A stretch of 64,000 bases of DNA, from the NCBI GenBank assembly GCA_038093515.1, contig JBBPSI010000023.1:1-64000 (forward strand), written 5' to 3'. Below are positions 21,173 to 36,711 of the stretch, piece by piece. The position numbers and the translations under genes are program-made. Positions within the stretch are counted from its first letter, which is position 1. Each line of letters opens with the position of its first letter. The notes under the pieces are model-generated. The model was not told the DNA's origin and ran no database searches. It was given only the letters and a program-made list of their open reading frames with translations. This DNA is from Butyriboletus loyo (Eukaryota; Basidiomycota; Agaricomycetes; Boletales; Boletaceae).

Positions 21173-24100
21173 TCATTGCGTCGCAGCTTGTGATTCTGTC
21201 CGTCCATCCTGTCGGCCGTCGACGAATACTTTATTCACGGGTATGCTGCGCTGTCTTCTGGTCTGTCCGCCTTTCAAGGTGCGCAGCGCCTCATCAAGAT
21301 CACCACGACCAAACGACCGCTGGTATTCATGCCTAGGAGGAGGAGCAAGTAGATCGTTTGGTGTCTGCTCTGTACTCTTGACGGCCTGGATCGACAGAGT
21401 TGAGATAGGTACCTTCTCCGCGAGCAAAGAACTCTCACCTCCTGCTTGTCATCCGAAGGTGGCGGTAGGGTCGGTGTACGTGGTGCGACGTCGAAGGCAG
21501 CTTTCTGCAAACAAACGATCCTGTGAAAAATACGCAACCCAGGTACTCAAGCCAAACATACCTGAAGTGATGACGAGAAAGAGCATATCATGCCGAAAAA
21601 ATCTTCTGGCTTTAGGCTGTCTGGAGAATCGAATGACTCTCCGTAATAGCTAAATAAAGAACGTAGATCGTTCTCCACAGATGCCCTCGCCTCCCCCAGC
21701 GCCTCGACGGAACCAGAAACTTGTGCTATGAAGTGCTACGCGAGGTCAGCGGACGGTGAGGACGAAAATAAAGGAAAGATACGACTTACTTGCATCACTG
21801 TGATGAACTGGTCGTTCGCCGAGGGATGCCTAAGCTGCTTCATCAATTGTATCTCTGCTTCAACATTTGCGCGAGATGCGATTGCGGACTGGACGGCCTG
21901 TGAAACAAATTGGAAGGAAACTTGGAGAAGCGTTAGCCCTGGATTATCCATTTGAGGTGCCTACAGAAGACAAGGCTCACCACGAGCGGCGGGCTCCAGG
22001 CTGGGCAGCTCCTCAATGAAGAGCGTCAACTTGGGCTCTGTGCGAATCAACACCCGAGCGACGTAATGAAGCAAACTCGGACAGTCGGACGTCGCTTTCG
22101 CGGTCTTTGTTTCCTTCATCTGTAATCGTTTTAATAGGATTTTTGACCAAATCTGCAACTCGGAGTTACCTTGAGCAGTGCTTCTAGGCGGAAGCCCCGA
22201 GCACTACCACGGAAAGACGAACCATTCAGCCTATTTCCAACGGCGAGTATAGCCTGACGAGTCGTCAGATCTTTCTGCGAATACGGAATTTACACATATC
22301 ACCTGTAGCGTCTTTTTGAATAGTCGGGAAGTTCGGAGCTCTCGACAAGCGTCTCGCACAATCTTTAGGTCAGGGCGGATCTCTTCCACGTCTAGCTCAA
22401 ATCTCTGACGGAATATCATGCATTCCAATCTTTGCGAAAGCCTGGGGATAGGCATAATCTAGGAAAACTTCAGTCGACTGTCCCATGACAAGGAACAGTG
22501 GCTGTAGACCTCATGGATGAACTGATCAGCTTTTGCGAGTTTCGTGACGTCTCCAAAATCCTTGATTCGTGTCATCTGGGGTCACGAACGTCGGTCAAAT
22601 AAATTTTAGAAATGCGAGAAGAGATTCACGAACTTCTTCGGCGGTCGGCAGCTGTTTACTGATTGCCTTTAGCTCATCTATCGATAGTATAGAATCGTTG
22701 AGGTCAAGAAGGGCTTGTCGGATGGCAGAATACCCGATCTTGAAGCGAGACAGCATAATGGCTGCCACCGGATGAATGAGTACGACAGCCGACATTAGTT
22801 CAAATATACCCTACCAATATTATTCGCCCTCGTAGTCTCCAAAAGCGTGGTGACGTTCTGCTTTCCGGTGGAACTGGCCATCCGCGACGGAGTTTGAGGT
22901 GTAGCGTCGATCGTAAAAGTAGCTTCCAGATCATCCATTCTAAATTCAGAAACTAGCGACGGCTCTGACCACACTGTCGAGCCAATAGAATTGTTGTCTA
23001 ATTTGTTCCAGAAGAAGGGCTTTAAACGTGGGCTGGATTGTTTTGGCCTGCTTCGGTTGGGCATCGCGGATCCGGGTAGTGGGGGAGGTGGAGGTACCTT
23101 GCCACCAGGAAGAGGCGGGGGAGGCGGGGGAGGCGGTGCGTCATTATCAGTGATAGGCGGTGGTGCCAGGAGCGGAGGTGGAGGTGGAAGTGGAACATCA
23201 CTTCCAAACATCGGGGAGGTCGGTGGCGGCGGAGGCGGAGGCGGAGGCGGGGGCGGGAGTGGAGGCAATGACAGAGAATCCAACGATAACATGCCCTGCG
23301 AGGACTTGAGCGAAGATCCAGGTAGAGCGGGACCTGGGGGAAGAGGCGGTGGAGGCGGTGTCTCTTCAGGAGAATCTACAGTTTCCATCGTCGTAGGTGG
23401 TTCGATCTTATTACCCTTTGATACCGTAACCATTTTACAATCCGCTGGAGGGGGCGGTGGGGGTGGATTGTTAACTTTGAACTCTTGCTCCTTGGACCAC
23501 CCAGCCAAGGTCTGCTTGAGTGCTTGGGCCTCAACTTTGAGCGCGACAACCTCCTGCTCTTTCTCGGATATCTTGATGAGAGTTCGACTGGCGATCAATT
23601 GGACGTCCATGCCATCTCTCATTTCGTCTTCCTTGTGGTAAAAACGAGAATACACCGACTCGAGTGCACGCTTGATGTATGCTATCTCATTGTCTTTATT
23701 AGAAAGCGAGTTATCCATCTCACCAATCTGGTTCCGAAACGTTTGAGCGCGAGGACGAAACTGATTCCACTTTCACCCACCCTTTCTTTAAGCGTTGTGA
23801 TTTCTTCGTCGAGTGTATTCATTTTTACCTTGTCACGTTCCTTCCTGGCCCGGTCATCCTAGATTCGGATATGGTTATCATTTTCCAGCCCAACGGCACA
23901 AAGAAATTGAGTTAGCTCACGGAATCATATGGCTCGGCCGAATGCTGAATCTTCAGTCGGTCTATTTCGCCCAAGAGTTGAATGACTTCTTTCTCCTTCT
24001 GTGTCAGCCTTTGCATCAATCCATTGATCATCTGCAGAAACATGTGGTAAATCATCCACGAGAACCAGTGCGTTGAAATTGGAGTCAACATACCTCATTC

Positions 24101-27100
24101 CCAGCCTTGGAACCCATATTGGCTTTCGACTGTGGAGACGGCGTCGGTGCAGGTGTAGGCACGGGTAACGAATCGTTTCCGACATATATGACGGAGTCTT
24201 CCTGGAGATGACGACGGCCGTTGCCGGTCTTCGACATCGCATTCTGCGTAAGCAGTGAGATGATGTATGGGAGGAATGGACGAGGCAAACCTCTCGAGTA
24301 AGGTCTTCCACTTGATTGCGCAACTTCTGGGCCTCTTCTTCCAACGTCTTGGTGTTTCCGATGGGAAGCTTTCTCCCGGAGAGTCGTTGCACTGATGTGA
24401 CCAGGGTCTGCAAGAAGGTCGACCATGCTTGCTCGCTAGGTACTCTGTGTCAGTTCTTCATCAGCGTCACCGATGCAAAAAAGCATACGAGTCCTCTATC
24501 GCAGCAACGCCTCCAACGAGTTCATCCATGACGGAGAGGGTCCCACTCTTGAACAACCTAAAGCACCATCAGACCCAAAGTCGGTAGGAGAGACGTAGAG
24601 ACTAACGGGTCAGAAATGCCCTGGAAAACGGTATTGAGTTTGTGAAGGATGCTCTCCAGGGTGCCTCCAGCCTCGAGCAACTGAGCAGCTTGCATGATCT
24701 CATCGAACGAAACGCTCGGCTCCGATGCTTCCATTGATTGCCTACGACTATGCTGCACCGCCTTCCGTGCCCGTTCACGAAAATCTTCTTCGTCCTCATA
24801 TTTCTCCTCCGTATACATATCCAGTTGCTTGAGCAGCGAATCCGGAGGTTTAATGTATCGGAGTGCCTAGCAGAGACGTCAGACACCACACCAAGGACAT
24901 CAAGACAGGACCACGACGTACTGCAACCACTTCATTGAGACCTCGTCGACTGAACTCGTCTCGCAGCACAATCCTTTCCTCTAGCATGTGGGGACAATTG
25001 GTCAGGGCATTGATGAGCGCCATATATGCCGTCCTAGCTTCCCATATCCCCTCATCTTCCATAGGAAACGTCACCCCCGGTACAGTGAACTCCGCAGAGT
25101 CTGGTATCTTGAGGGCGGATACCAATGACTGAAGCCGGAAGAGCTCATTATATGCGATCCGATACTCCGATAAGGCGGCCAAAACGGCACGATGACCTTC
25201 GTCAAACGAAACCATGCATATCGCTGCGAGAAGCTCCGCAGCCAGCGTTCTGATTTTGAGAGACGTCCCATGCAGAGAATACGCAATGTGCGTGACGATA
25301 GTTGGAGATAAAAGGACAGCGTCAAATCCGGGCTACCGGGAGGCCATTCGACTCTCCACATTATAGTCGAATCTATTTCGATGACGTACCTCGGTATTCA
25401 AAAGGACTCTCAGTGACCTGATCACCTCCAAGAGAACGCTATTTTCACTTTCAGTAACAGCCTTTCTCTTCCCGCCCTTCCCAACCAATGAAGAAAGCAA
25501 ACCGCTAATAGCAATGATACCTTCTTCAGCTATGAAAGTCTCGATCCAGGGCAGCTTGGCGGTAGACAAATGCACTCGCAACGAGATAAGGTGTTTCGCG
25601 AGCTTCGAGTCCGCGTCCCGTGACTTGCGTATGCCATCCACATAGGCACGAGCGGACATCGAGTGCTCGTTATCTGTGGTTGCCTCACCCCCCAAAGCTG
25701 CCCACCAAGTGCTAAACATGCTTCCAGTGGACTGTGGCTGTATGATCTGCGCGCCTTCTTCTACGTTGCCTGAAGAAATAGAGAATCTAGAGCCTGTCGC
25801 AAATTCGCCGCTCGAGCGACTCTTAGCATTGACACTCGGAGGTAGAGGGGAAGTTGTCGAGCCCCATGTCGGAAACGCGGAGATTCGTTTGAAGAAGCCC
25901 GAATCGCCACTGAACTGTGGAACAAGCCGAGGGAGAAGTGGACTTCCGCTAGAAGGTCCATAAGTTACAGAGGCCGGAGAAGCTAGAGAGCTAGCTGAAG
26001 TGGTCTTGCCAATTTTTCCTCGTAATTGCTCGATAAGTTGTCGTTTCTTCTCTGGTGACAAGGAATGTACATTTGCCCTCGCCTCGCCCTTGACCCCTAC
26101 CAGATCCTAGAAACAAGTTCTCAGCATTCTTTTTAAAATGAATGAACACCACTTACTATACAACGCTCAAACTCTTCCGAGTCGAATTCACCCAAGCTGA
26201 CACTTTCTGTTATGGAAAAACTTCCTCCCGTATTCTGTTGAACCAGCAAAGGTTCACTGACGCTCTTCCTATTACCGACGGGGGTTGCGATGACCGCAGA
26301 ACTCGTCGCAGGTGTAGGCTGAGACCAACCAGCCAATAGGCTTGCGAGGCGACTTTGAGCGACAGAGCCTCGCCACTCAGGTGACCCCGGCGCGGGAGTG
26401 GCCGAGAAAGGTTTAGAAGACCCAGCGCTGGATTTGCTCTGCTTTGCGGTACCTTCCCCTCCCTCGTCCGCAGAGCTGTCAGTTTCTGTTCGCGAAGTGG
26501 TTTCGGTGGTGGAACGTGATTGGGTAGAAGAGAAACGCGGTTTGCGACGGAACCATTGATCCGGAATGCAGAATCGAATGGCAGGTGGATGCTCGGAAGA
26601 CCTCAGAGTATCGACCATGAGCGTGGACTCGGAGAGTTGTATAGCTTATCATGGAAATTAGCATTATCACCCTCGTTGAGACACCCCGAAGGGTCAATCA
26701 ATTGCGCACCTTGGTTTCCGGAAAGCACCTCGAGTACATACTCGAATCGTCCTCCTCCACGGGAAGAAGGAAGTACCTTGAGTAAACCAAGCTCTTGAAC
26801 AATATTATTGATGACGTCTTCGACAGTGGCGTCTTTGCCAAAAAATACGGTCCACTCGAAACCATCCTCGATCTCAGGTATGCGCAAAAAGGAAAGCGAT
26901 AGCGAGTGGAGAGGATGCCGGGCGACAAGCTGCAACACAGGTGAATGCGGCTGGGAGGTCAGCGGGAATGCGGAGAATTGCTTCAGAGACGAATCCGCAT
27001 AATCTGAGTTGGACTTGTTCAATAGTGGGGCGATTAGCGACGTTGATTCAAGGATGCCTGGATTACGGGAGCACGCCCTGGACGTAAATATCGGCACGCA

Positions 27101-27364
27101 TCGGATATCTACCGAGTCCTTACCGTCGCCGAGAGTAAGTAGCTCTGTTTCGTCCCACAAGCGACCTGGTTTTTCCCTCCGTACGCGTTGGAGTTCCCAG
27201 GCGGAGGGTGCGACGTCGAGCACCGTACGCTTGACCTCGTCCAGCTGTATTAGGGTTTCGAGAAGATCTTGGGCTGTGGTATCTGCTGATATAGACGGGT
27301 ATTGCAAACTGCCGTCTAGTAGTAGCACCGGAACCGTTAGGGAATCAAAATCGTTTGTGGTCAT
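21173..27364 (-). CDS. formin (Bni1-type, GBD/FH3-FH1-FH2)
   Basis: Actin-nucleating formin for polarity, septation and actin cables. From the N-terminus: a ubiquitin-like/RA-like segment (LTVPVLLLDGSLQYPSISAD), a repeat-like FEWTVFFGKDATVEDVINNI region, a Ser-rich linker, a GTPase-binding/FH3 armadillo region (LPWIETFIAEEGIIAISGLL; EARTAYMALINALTNCPHML), a coiled coil, an FH1 with several runs of 6-13 prolines (about 23080-23480), an FH2 starting KPFFWNKLDNNSIGSTVWSE, and a DAD-like tail (FGRGDLDEALRTLKGGQTR). The N-terminal ATG chosen is at 27364 (MTTNDFDS); the frame is open upstream without ATG, so another 5' exon is possible. Many short introns interrupt the gene, one from about 26658 to 26723. 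It is the largest gene in the window. Confidence 0.93.
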
Positions 27365-27639
27365 TCTTTCCGAGGGCTTCGAGTGTTCGCTGGTGCCAGT
27401 GGAACGACCCGCTACGCCACATTGAGATCGGTGTCCAACACTTACTTGATTGGCCTCGCAGTGCAGCTCGGCAAATGGCTGATCTACCCTGCGCTCCAAG
27501 TTACGGTGGTGTCCAACCGGCGCGGGAACTGTTCAGGCAAAGTTACACAGTACACTGTCATAGCAAATACACGAGATACAGCAACAAAACAACACGCGCG
27601 CAGATCAACGACGACTATCCAACATTAGCAGACCCAAGA

Positions 27640-30891
<3,252 letters not shown>

Positions 30892-31072
30892 CGTCTTTCT
30901 CTGCCGGTCGTAGATATCGAAAGTCAAGGAGACGCGCCAAGACTCTGGCGCGAGACTACTTGCCCTAAACGATTGTCTAATAATAGCATCACGTGTCCAG
31001 CGCGTATTATGACCGACCCGAACTCGAACTCATATAATTACGCCGTTATCCATTTTCCTTTCGTTGCTCATT
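30892..31072. promoter_or_regulatory. short divergent promoter of MCM6 and phosphatase gene
   Basis: Only 181 bp separates the two start codons. It holds ACGCGC on the plus strand at 30932-30937, a GGCGCG at 30947-30952, and ACGCGC on the minus strand at 31000-31005. These resemble the MluI cell-cycle box (ACGCGT) and E2F-type cores known from fungal replication-gene promoters. Function is inferred. Confidence 0.4.
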
Positions 31073-32256
31073 ATGACCGCAACGGACAACTCACTGGAAG
31101 CACTGGACCCTACATATGTCGCCGGCGTCCTCTCGAGACCCCCGTTTGTGCAAATATATGGCGTTTGCAACGTCCGCGATCTAGGGTCCTACCCCACAAC
31201 CACACTCAATCTCATGACGAAACCCGGCTATGCCTTTCGCGGTGCGGAAGTCTCCAATATCACGGAAGAAGGTATTTCTAGCTTCCATACTATTCTCGCC
31301 AGGGTCGTCACACCTTCTGACGTCATGTATACCAGGCATTCAACAGATGAGGGCGCTCGGGATTACTACTGTATTTGATCTTCGATCCGATCCGGAGATG
31401 CAGAAATACTCCAGTCCAATACCCACTATCGAAGGTGTGCAAGTATTACGCACGCCGGTCTTTACAAACGAAGATTACAGTCCAGAAAGCATGGCGAGGT
31501 GCGTTGGCGCCAATGACTCGATACTCGATGCTCACCCTTATTTCGGTAGAAAATTTGAGCTGTACGCGAGCGGTACTACGGAGGTATAGCGGCGACTGCC
31601 ACGCATGAAACCGAACGCTGCTGAGCACTTTTCCAGGCATTTATGAAGTTATACTCTCAAATACTAGATCACGGTGGTTGCGCATTTGGTACTATTCTTC
31701 GACACGTTCGCGATCGGCCAAACGCCGCATTTCTATTTCACTGCACAGGTCTGCTTTCGCATCTCATCGTGTGGCGCTTCTCCTTGACAGAATGTCATTC
31801 CAGCGGGAAAAGATCGCACCGGCATCGTTGCTGCCATTCTGTTCAAAGTACGCTGGCCCAATGAAGTAACATTGTCACTGCTTACTCCCCCAATAGCTTG
31901 CAGGCGTGGAGGACCATTTCGTCTGCCAAGATTACTCTTTAACCCGAATAGGCCGCGAACCAGATCGCGAAAGGGTCCTCAGACGACTCTTGAAAGAGCC
32001 ATTGTTCGCCGCTAACTCTGACCTTGCACTCCGGATGCTTACCTCTCGGTACGTACAATCAATGTCCCTCTTTCGTGCTCATGACCTCACTGCTGCTCGT
32101 GGATCAGATATGAGACAATGCAAGCAACGCTGGGTCTCTTCAGGGACAAGTATGGCGGTGTGGAACATTACGTGAAGAATTTCTGTGGGCTTACCGACGA
32201 CGATATATCGATTATTCGGTCGAACCTGGTAGTACCTGCCAAGGCACGAATGTGAA
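31073..32256 (+). CDS. tyrosine/serine protein phosphatase-like (Y_phosphatase3 type)
   Basis: Dual-specificity-like phosphatase of the fungal/bacterial tyrosine-serine phosphatase family. Starts MTATDNSLEALDPTYV at 31073. Seen: CNVRDLGSYPTTTLNLMTKP and FRGAEVSNITEEG, then after an intron RALGITTVFDLRSDPEM, and the catalytic P-loop HCTAGKDRTGIVAAI, whose Cys acts as nucleophile and Arg binds phosphate. An intron (GTCTGC..CCAG, about 31756-31804) cuts the P-loop itself between HCT and AGKDRTG. The C-terminal exons read RYETMQATLGLFRDKYGGVE and end VPAKARM before the TGA at 32256. At least five introns, all short. The substrate could be phosphoprotein or phosphoinositide; the sequence does not decide. 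Confidence 0.87.
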
Positions 32257-32644
32257 GCTGTTCTTTGTGTGTCGCACAAGCCTATTACTTTACCACCGTG
32301 CATGTCGCAGAACCAGATCAATGACTGGATAACTGGAACGACCAAAACCCAGGTATTAGTGATAGTGACTTGTCGGCATCGAGGCTGAGGGGGGCGATGA
32401 TCGTCAAATAAAGTTTCCGCCTCGGGGACAATCACCAACGCATCCCCAACCCGAGGTGTTATGATGCAATTCTTTCCCAGAGTAACTGATCCGTGTAGAT
32501 CTGATGACACATAATATAACGACCGTCGCTCGCACGCCCATGTACAGTGTGAAAACTCGTCCCAGCAAACATATAAAATGGCAACATGAAGAAGATGAAA
32601 AAAGACCCCTTGTTAATCCGCAACTAAAACAAACCCACCACCAC
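32257..32644. other. intergenic, no gene seen
   Basis: Spacer between the convergent phosphatase and VAC14 genes. Nothing recognisable. Confidence 0.5.
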
Positions 32645-35600
32645 TCAACTCTTTCGCGAACCCAACGCCATCGGCAGCCCCGTCCGTCGTTGCTTCTGTT
32701 GCATCGCCAGCGACGACCCGTCCGTTGGACCCATCACAGACCCCGGAAACGACTGCGTCCCCTGTCCCATCATCGCCGCCGACAACAATCCATTCTGTCT
32801 CGCTCTCGGATTCAATGGTGACAACGCAGGTCGTCCTGATACCGCCGCCCCCGTCAAGGGCGTCGGATCAGCACCCGTCGCACGCCGTCGCACGGAAGCC
32901 CCAAGTACGCTCCCACTCCCACTCTCACCCCCACTCTCAGTAGGTTTCGACGACGAAGGGTCAGTCATCTTGGTCTCGAACCCAGCAAACGGCAGGCTGT
33001 CCGTTCCGAGGGCTTGTCGACGAGCTTTCTCGTGTTTTGCTTGGACGGCGCGAAAATGACCGAGCAGATCTTGCCATTTTATTTCACTCTGTCCAATCTT
33101 AGAGCGCGTGGATATCAACGGGACGTTCCTGGGAGGTCAGGGTTACATTAAGGGTAAGGAAGCGTGTCATCTAGAGGACGTACGATTTGGGTGCAATGTG
33201 TAGGAAACCGGCAGAGTTGACTGCGTTGAGGCGATTGCGAAGAGATACAAATGCACTGCTTTGTGGCAGCAACATGAGCAGACCATATAGACACTTGAAC
33301 AAGTAAGGATATCGTTCGGGCTCGAGGAGTTGGAGACGGAGATCTTCGGTTGCTACACATCAGACAACGCCAATTGGAGAGAGCAAAAAGGTTACATGTG
33401 AACACCGGAGACTCGATCAGCTGGACCAGTTTATCGATTTGCACCAACATGGCCACAGTCATTTCGAGATCCGCACTATGCATCAGTGAGTTGGTTTGAA
33501 GAAAACATAAATGAGTTTGTCATACAATATTGATAAAAGGTTAGAGGCATGTTCATATGCTTGCGCTAATAAACAGAGTGAGAATACAGAGACTGCATTG
33601 TGACACCATGACCGGTAAAGTATTGTGAACAGCGCTTGTCCGTCTTGCTGGAGAACATGAATCCAATCAGCATCAATTAACCACTCAGGCGGAAGCACGC
33701 ACCCGCGTTTCTAAACTTTTCAGTCGTTTCCTGAACTCAGCTAGTTCCGGTGAGGTAACAAGGATCGTATTCAGCTTCTGAACGATATCACTCGCAAATT
33801 CCAGATCCTGTAGTTCATCAGTGAATGAAATCAGAGTTTCAAAGACCATGGCGGTACCTCTTCTTTCTCTAGAATTTCTGCAAATGTACGATATATCCGT
33901 TCAGTATTGAGATTCAAGCAAAGCTGCCGAATAATCAAACTTCCCCGTGCTTCTAGCAATTTCCTGTCTGTGCTGAATAGCTCGAGGAGATTCATCATGA
34001 AAACCCGGAAGTAACTCTCCTCCGAACTAGAAGAGATCTGTGCAAGAAGCTGCAAGTCATGTTTGATCACCTAGAAAGCAAAGCTTCAGATGGCTGGAAG
34101 ACAGTAATGTGCCCCACCAAACCTCTTCAGATGGATCTGAGAGCGTCTTAAGCAGTGCAGGAAAGGTACCATCTTCCATGGCTAAAATCTAGAATAGTAT
34201 GAAGCGAGGTAGCTTCTAGGTCATTGACAATCATATACCTTCTTTGGCGCCTTTTGGTGGAGCATGATAAGCCACTGTAACGCCGCTACCCTAGTTTGCT
34301 CATGTTCGCTCAAAAACTGTATCGTCAATTCGTTCACGGTCGCTACGTAATCAAAGACGTCTTCATCCTCATGCTGTTCTTCTTGGACAGGCGATGGTAG
34401 CGTCGGAGCAACTACTGCAGGTGCGGGTGGACCAGGTGCACTGATTGAGGAAGTTCTAGAATGCGGGCGGCTGGGTGTCTCCGGCGCTGCGGGCGGAGCA
34501 GTACCAGAGCGAGATTTCTGGACTTGAGGTGTGGTAGTTTTTTCCGAAGCTGCGGAAGGTTGGCCGTCCACCATAGATTCAGGAGAGGATACATCTCTTT
34601 GGGGACCTGGTTGAAGGGTCGATTGACGGGATGGGAGCACTGGTGCGGGAAGCGTCGGTGAACCGGTGAACGTGCGTGAGGATGCCGACTTTTCGGCGGT
34701 TGGCTGCCAGGATGATTTGTCTACAGGGTAGGGTAAGTCTTGGATGACTTTCGTGAGGAGTTTATTCGTTCGTATGGCAGCGGATTGGATCATGGGAACG
34801 TGATGTGCAAGATTGGGTAGAATCGCCGGAATGAGACGAGGCGTAAAAGGAAGCATAACTTCTTGTGCGAAACCCAAGAATTCTGCCAGCCATCTTAGAG
34901 CTGTAGACTGCTGAATTTCGTCATCTGTTGAGTGGTGGACTTAGCGTCAGAAGAATGCGTGTCAAGGTACGACTAACGTTGTCCGTCCAGCTGCTCGATC
35001 AGGATCTCGATTATTGCCGCGTAATCTATCCGAACTCCTTGACCGGGTACCCAAGCTACAACTAGTGAGTAGAGATAAATGCAAAGTGAAAGAAACACCA
35101 CCTCCAGTACTTCGATTGTCCTTCTCAGATTTCTGCTCGCTCAACTCGCCGTCATGATCATGTGTGACGTCATTCTCGCGGATAAAAAGAGCACGCTCCG
35201 AATGAGACAATGTGATATCAGGAAGCTTTTCATCTGCCCGACGTTGTTCCGATGATTCTGCGATTTCATCCTGACGGTGGCGAAGAGTGCTGATCTCACG
35301 TATCTCGCGAAGGAAGTCTGCCAAGATATTCTCGGTAGCGACGCGAACATCCTCGGTGGGGTCGGAGAGGTACTTCCTGGATGAATCATTTCAGTAGCAG
35401 GGGATATCGGCGAAGAGGCACTGACAGAAGGCCATCGAGGAAATCGGGAAGATAAGAAACGAGTTCGAGTTCTGGTACCGAATCGAGGACCGTAATCCAA
35501 GACACAAGGTAACTTCGCGTGAACGGGCTGACGACATAGATACGATCCTGAAGAAGAGGGATAAATCGGGCAAGCGAGAATGCCTTCTTGGGGGGTGAGT

Positions 35601-36343
35601 TGGCATTGGAGAGGGAACCCTCAGGACATGGTACAAGTATACTCTGCTCCTGAGTTTCGTATTGATTGCGTATTTTCACTGTCTCTGGGTATTGTGGGAT
35701 GTACACAGAGGCAGTTTCGGCAACAATATCCTTCAAAAGACGGTCGAGGAGCTCAGCGCCGTTCTTAACGGACACCTCCGAATCCGCGGCAAGCTAAAAT
35801 AAAGTACCTCAGTCCCCGTATAGCAAAGTGTAAGCTATAGGTGAAATACCTTGCTAAGAGCATCGAAGATGGGGTTGAAATAGATGAGAACCTCGCCCTT
35901 GGAGACCTTGGCGATGTTGTACAAGCATTCGGCAGAGAAGTATCTTATCCTATTCTCCGTGTCGGTGAAGCACGCGAGGACGGGTTCAATGAACTTGTCC
36001 ATGTACGGGGCAATGTCGACGCCGAGGGCGATGGCAGTTCCGGCCAGACCGATTAAACCACCGTTTCGAATGTGAAGTGGGTTGGGCGCATTACTGAACA
36101 TGTCCACGAGTTGATCGATGATCTGGTTGATACGACGGTGGTCGCCTTGTTGGTGACATTCGCGAATCTGCCTGCGCAGTGTCTGAGTGCGTAGACATGA
36201 ACTAGAAGAGCAGCATTACTTTTCTAGTTCGAGTGCTGCAGCTTTTCTCTTTTCGTATATCTTGTCTACGAGTTGCTTGGCCACCGAAGACTCTGCGACT
36301 CGTCAGCGACCGCGCGGCAGTGTAATGAATCAATCTTACCCAT
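32645..36343 (-). CDS. VAC14: VAC14, scaffold of the PIKfyve/Fab1 lipid kinase complex
   Basis: HEAT-repeat scaffold that assembles the Fab1/PIKfyve kinase and Fig4 phosphatase on vacuole/endosome membranes to make PI(3,5)P2. Seen in order: [72 protein letters not shown]; a Ser/Pro/Thr-rich central insert (about 34380-34720); [20 protein letters not shown] followed by [51 protein letters not shown]; and a C-terminal [20 protein letters not shown] with a disordered tail. These match VAC14 along its whole length. The first coding exon appears to be just ATGG (36340-36343), joined through a 47-bp intron (36293-36339) to ESSVAK. TGA at 32645. Confidence 0.93.
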
Positions 36344-36711
36344 CTGCTTGCACACCCCGCTGTCACGACCCTCTGAGTCTCTGGCAGGGAGTGCTGCACT
36401 TGACAGCGGATCACGTGGAGTCTACTCGCGCAAAATATAAATATTATATAAATTATTTACCATTTCAAGTGATTTCTTCTGACACGGGCATGTCAAGCTG
36501 CGGGATATAATAATTATTCAGTTTCATATAAACATTCACACAATCAGGACGACCTGCCATTGTTGTTGACAGGTACGATGATGGTGGAACTGTCCCTGCT
36601 GTCACCCAGTCTTTATCTTCACCCGCTTAAACTTTTCTCTTTCAAATCCCTTCTGGACCACTCGTTTGTCTTTTCCTTTTGCCTGCGTTGTTTTCTTATC
36701 GCTTCAAGACC
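36344..36711. promoter_or_regulatory. divergent spacer, VAC14 / beta-helix gene
   Basis: 368 bp between the two start codons, containing an AT-rich block (about 36425-36465) that could serve as a core promoter. A T/C-rich stretch lies at 36610-36700 upstream of the plus-strand gene. Confidence 0.45.

Noticed and set aside
22991..23641. Long Gly-rich plus-strand frame
   Set aside because: It is the antisense of the formin FH1 proline runs.
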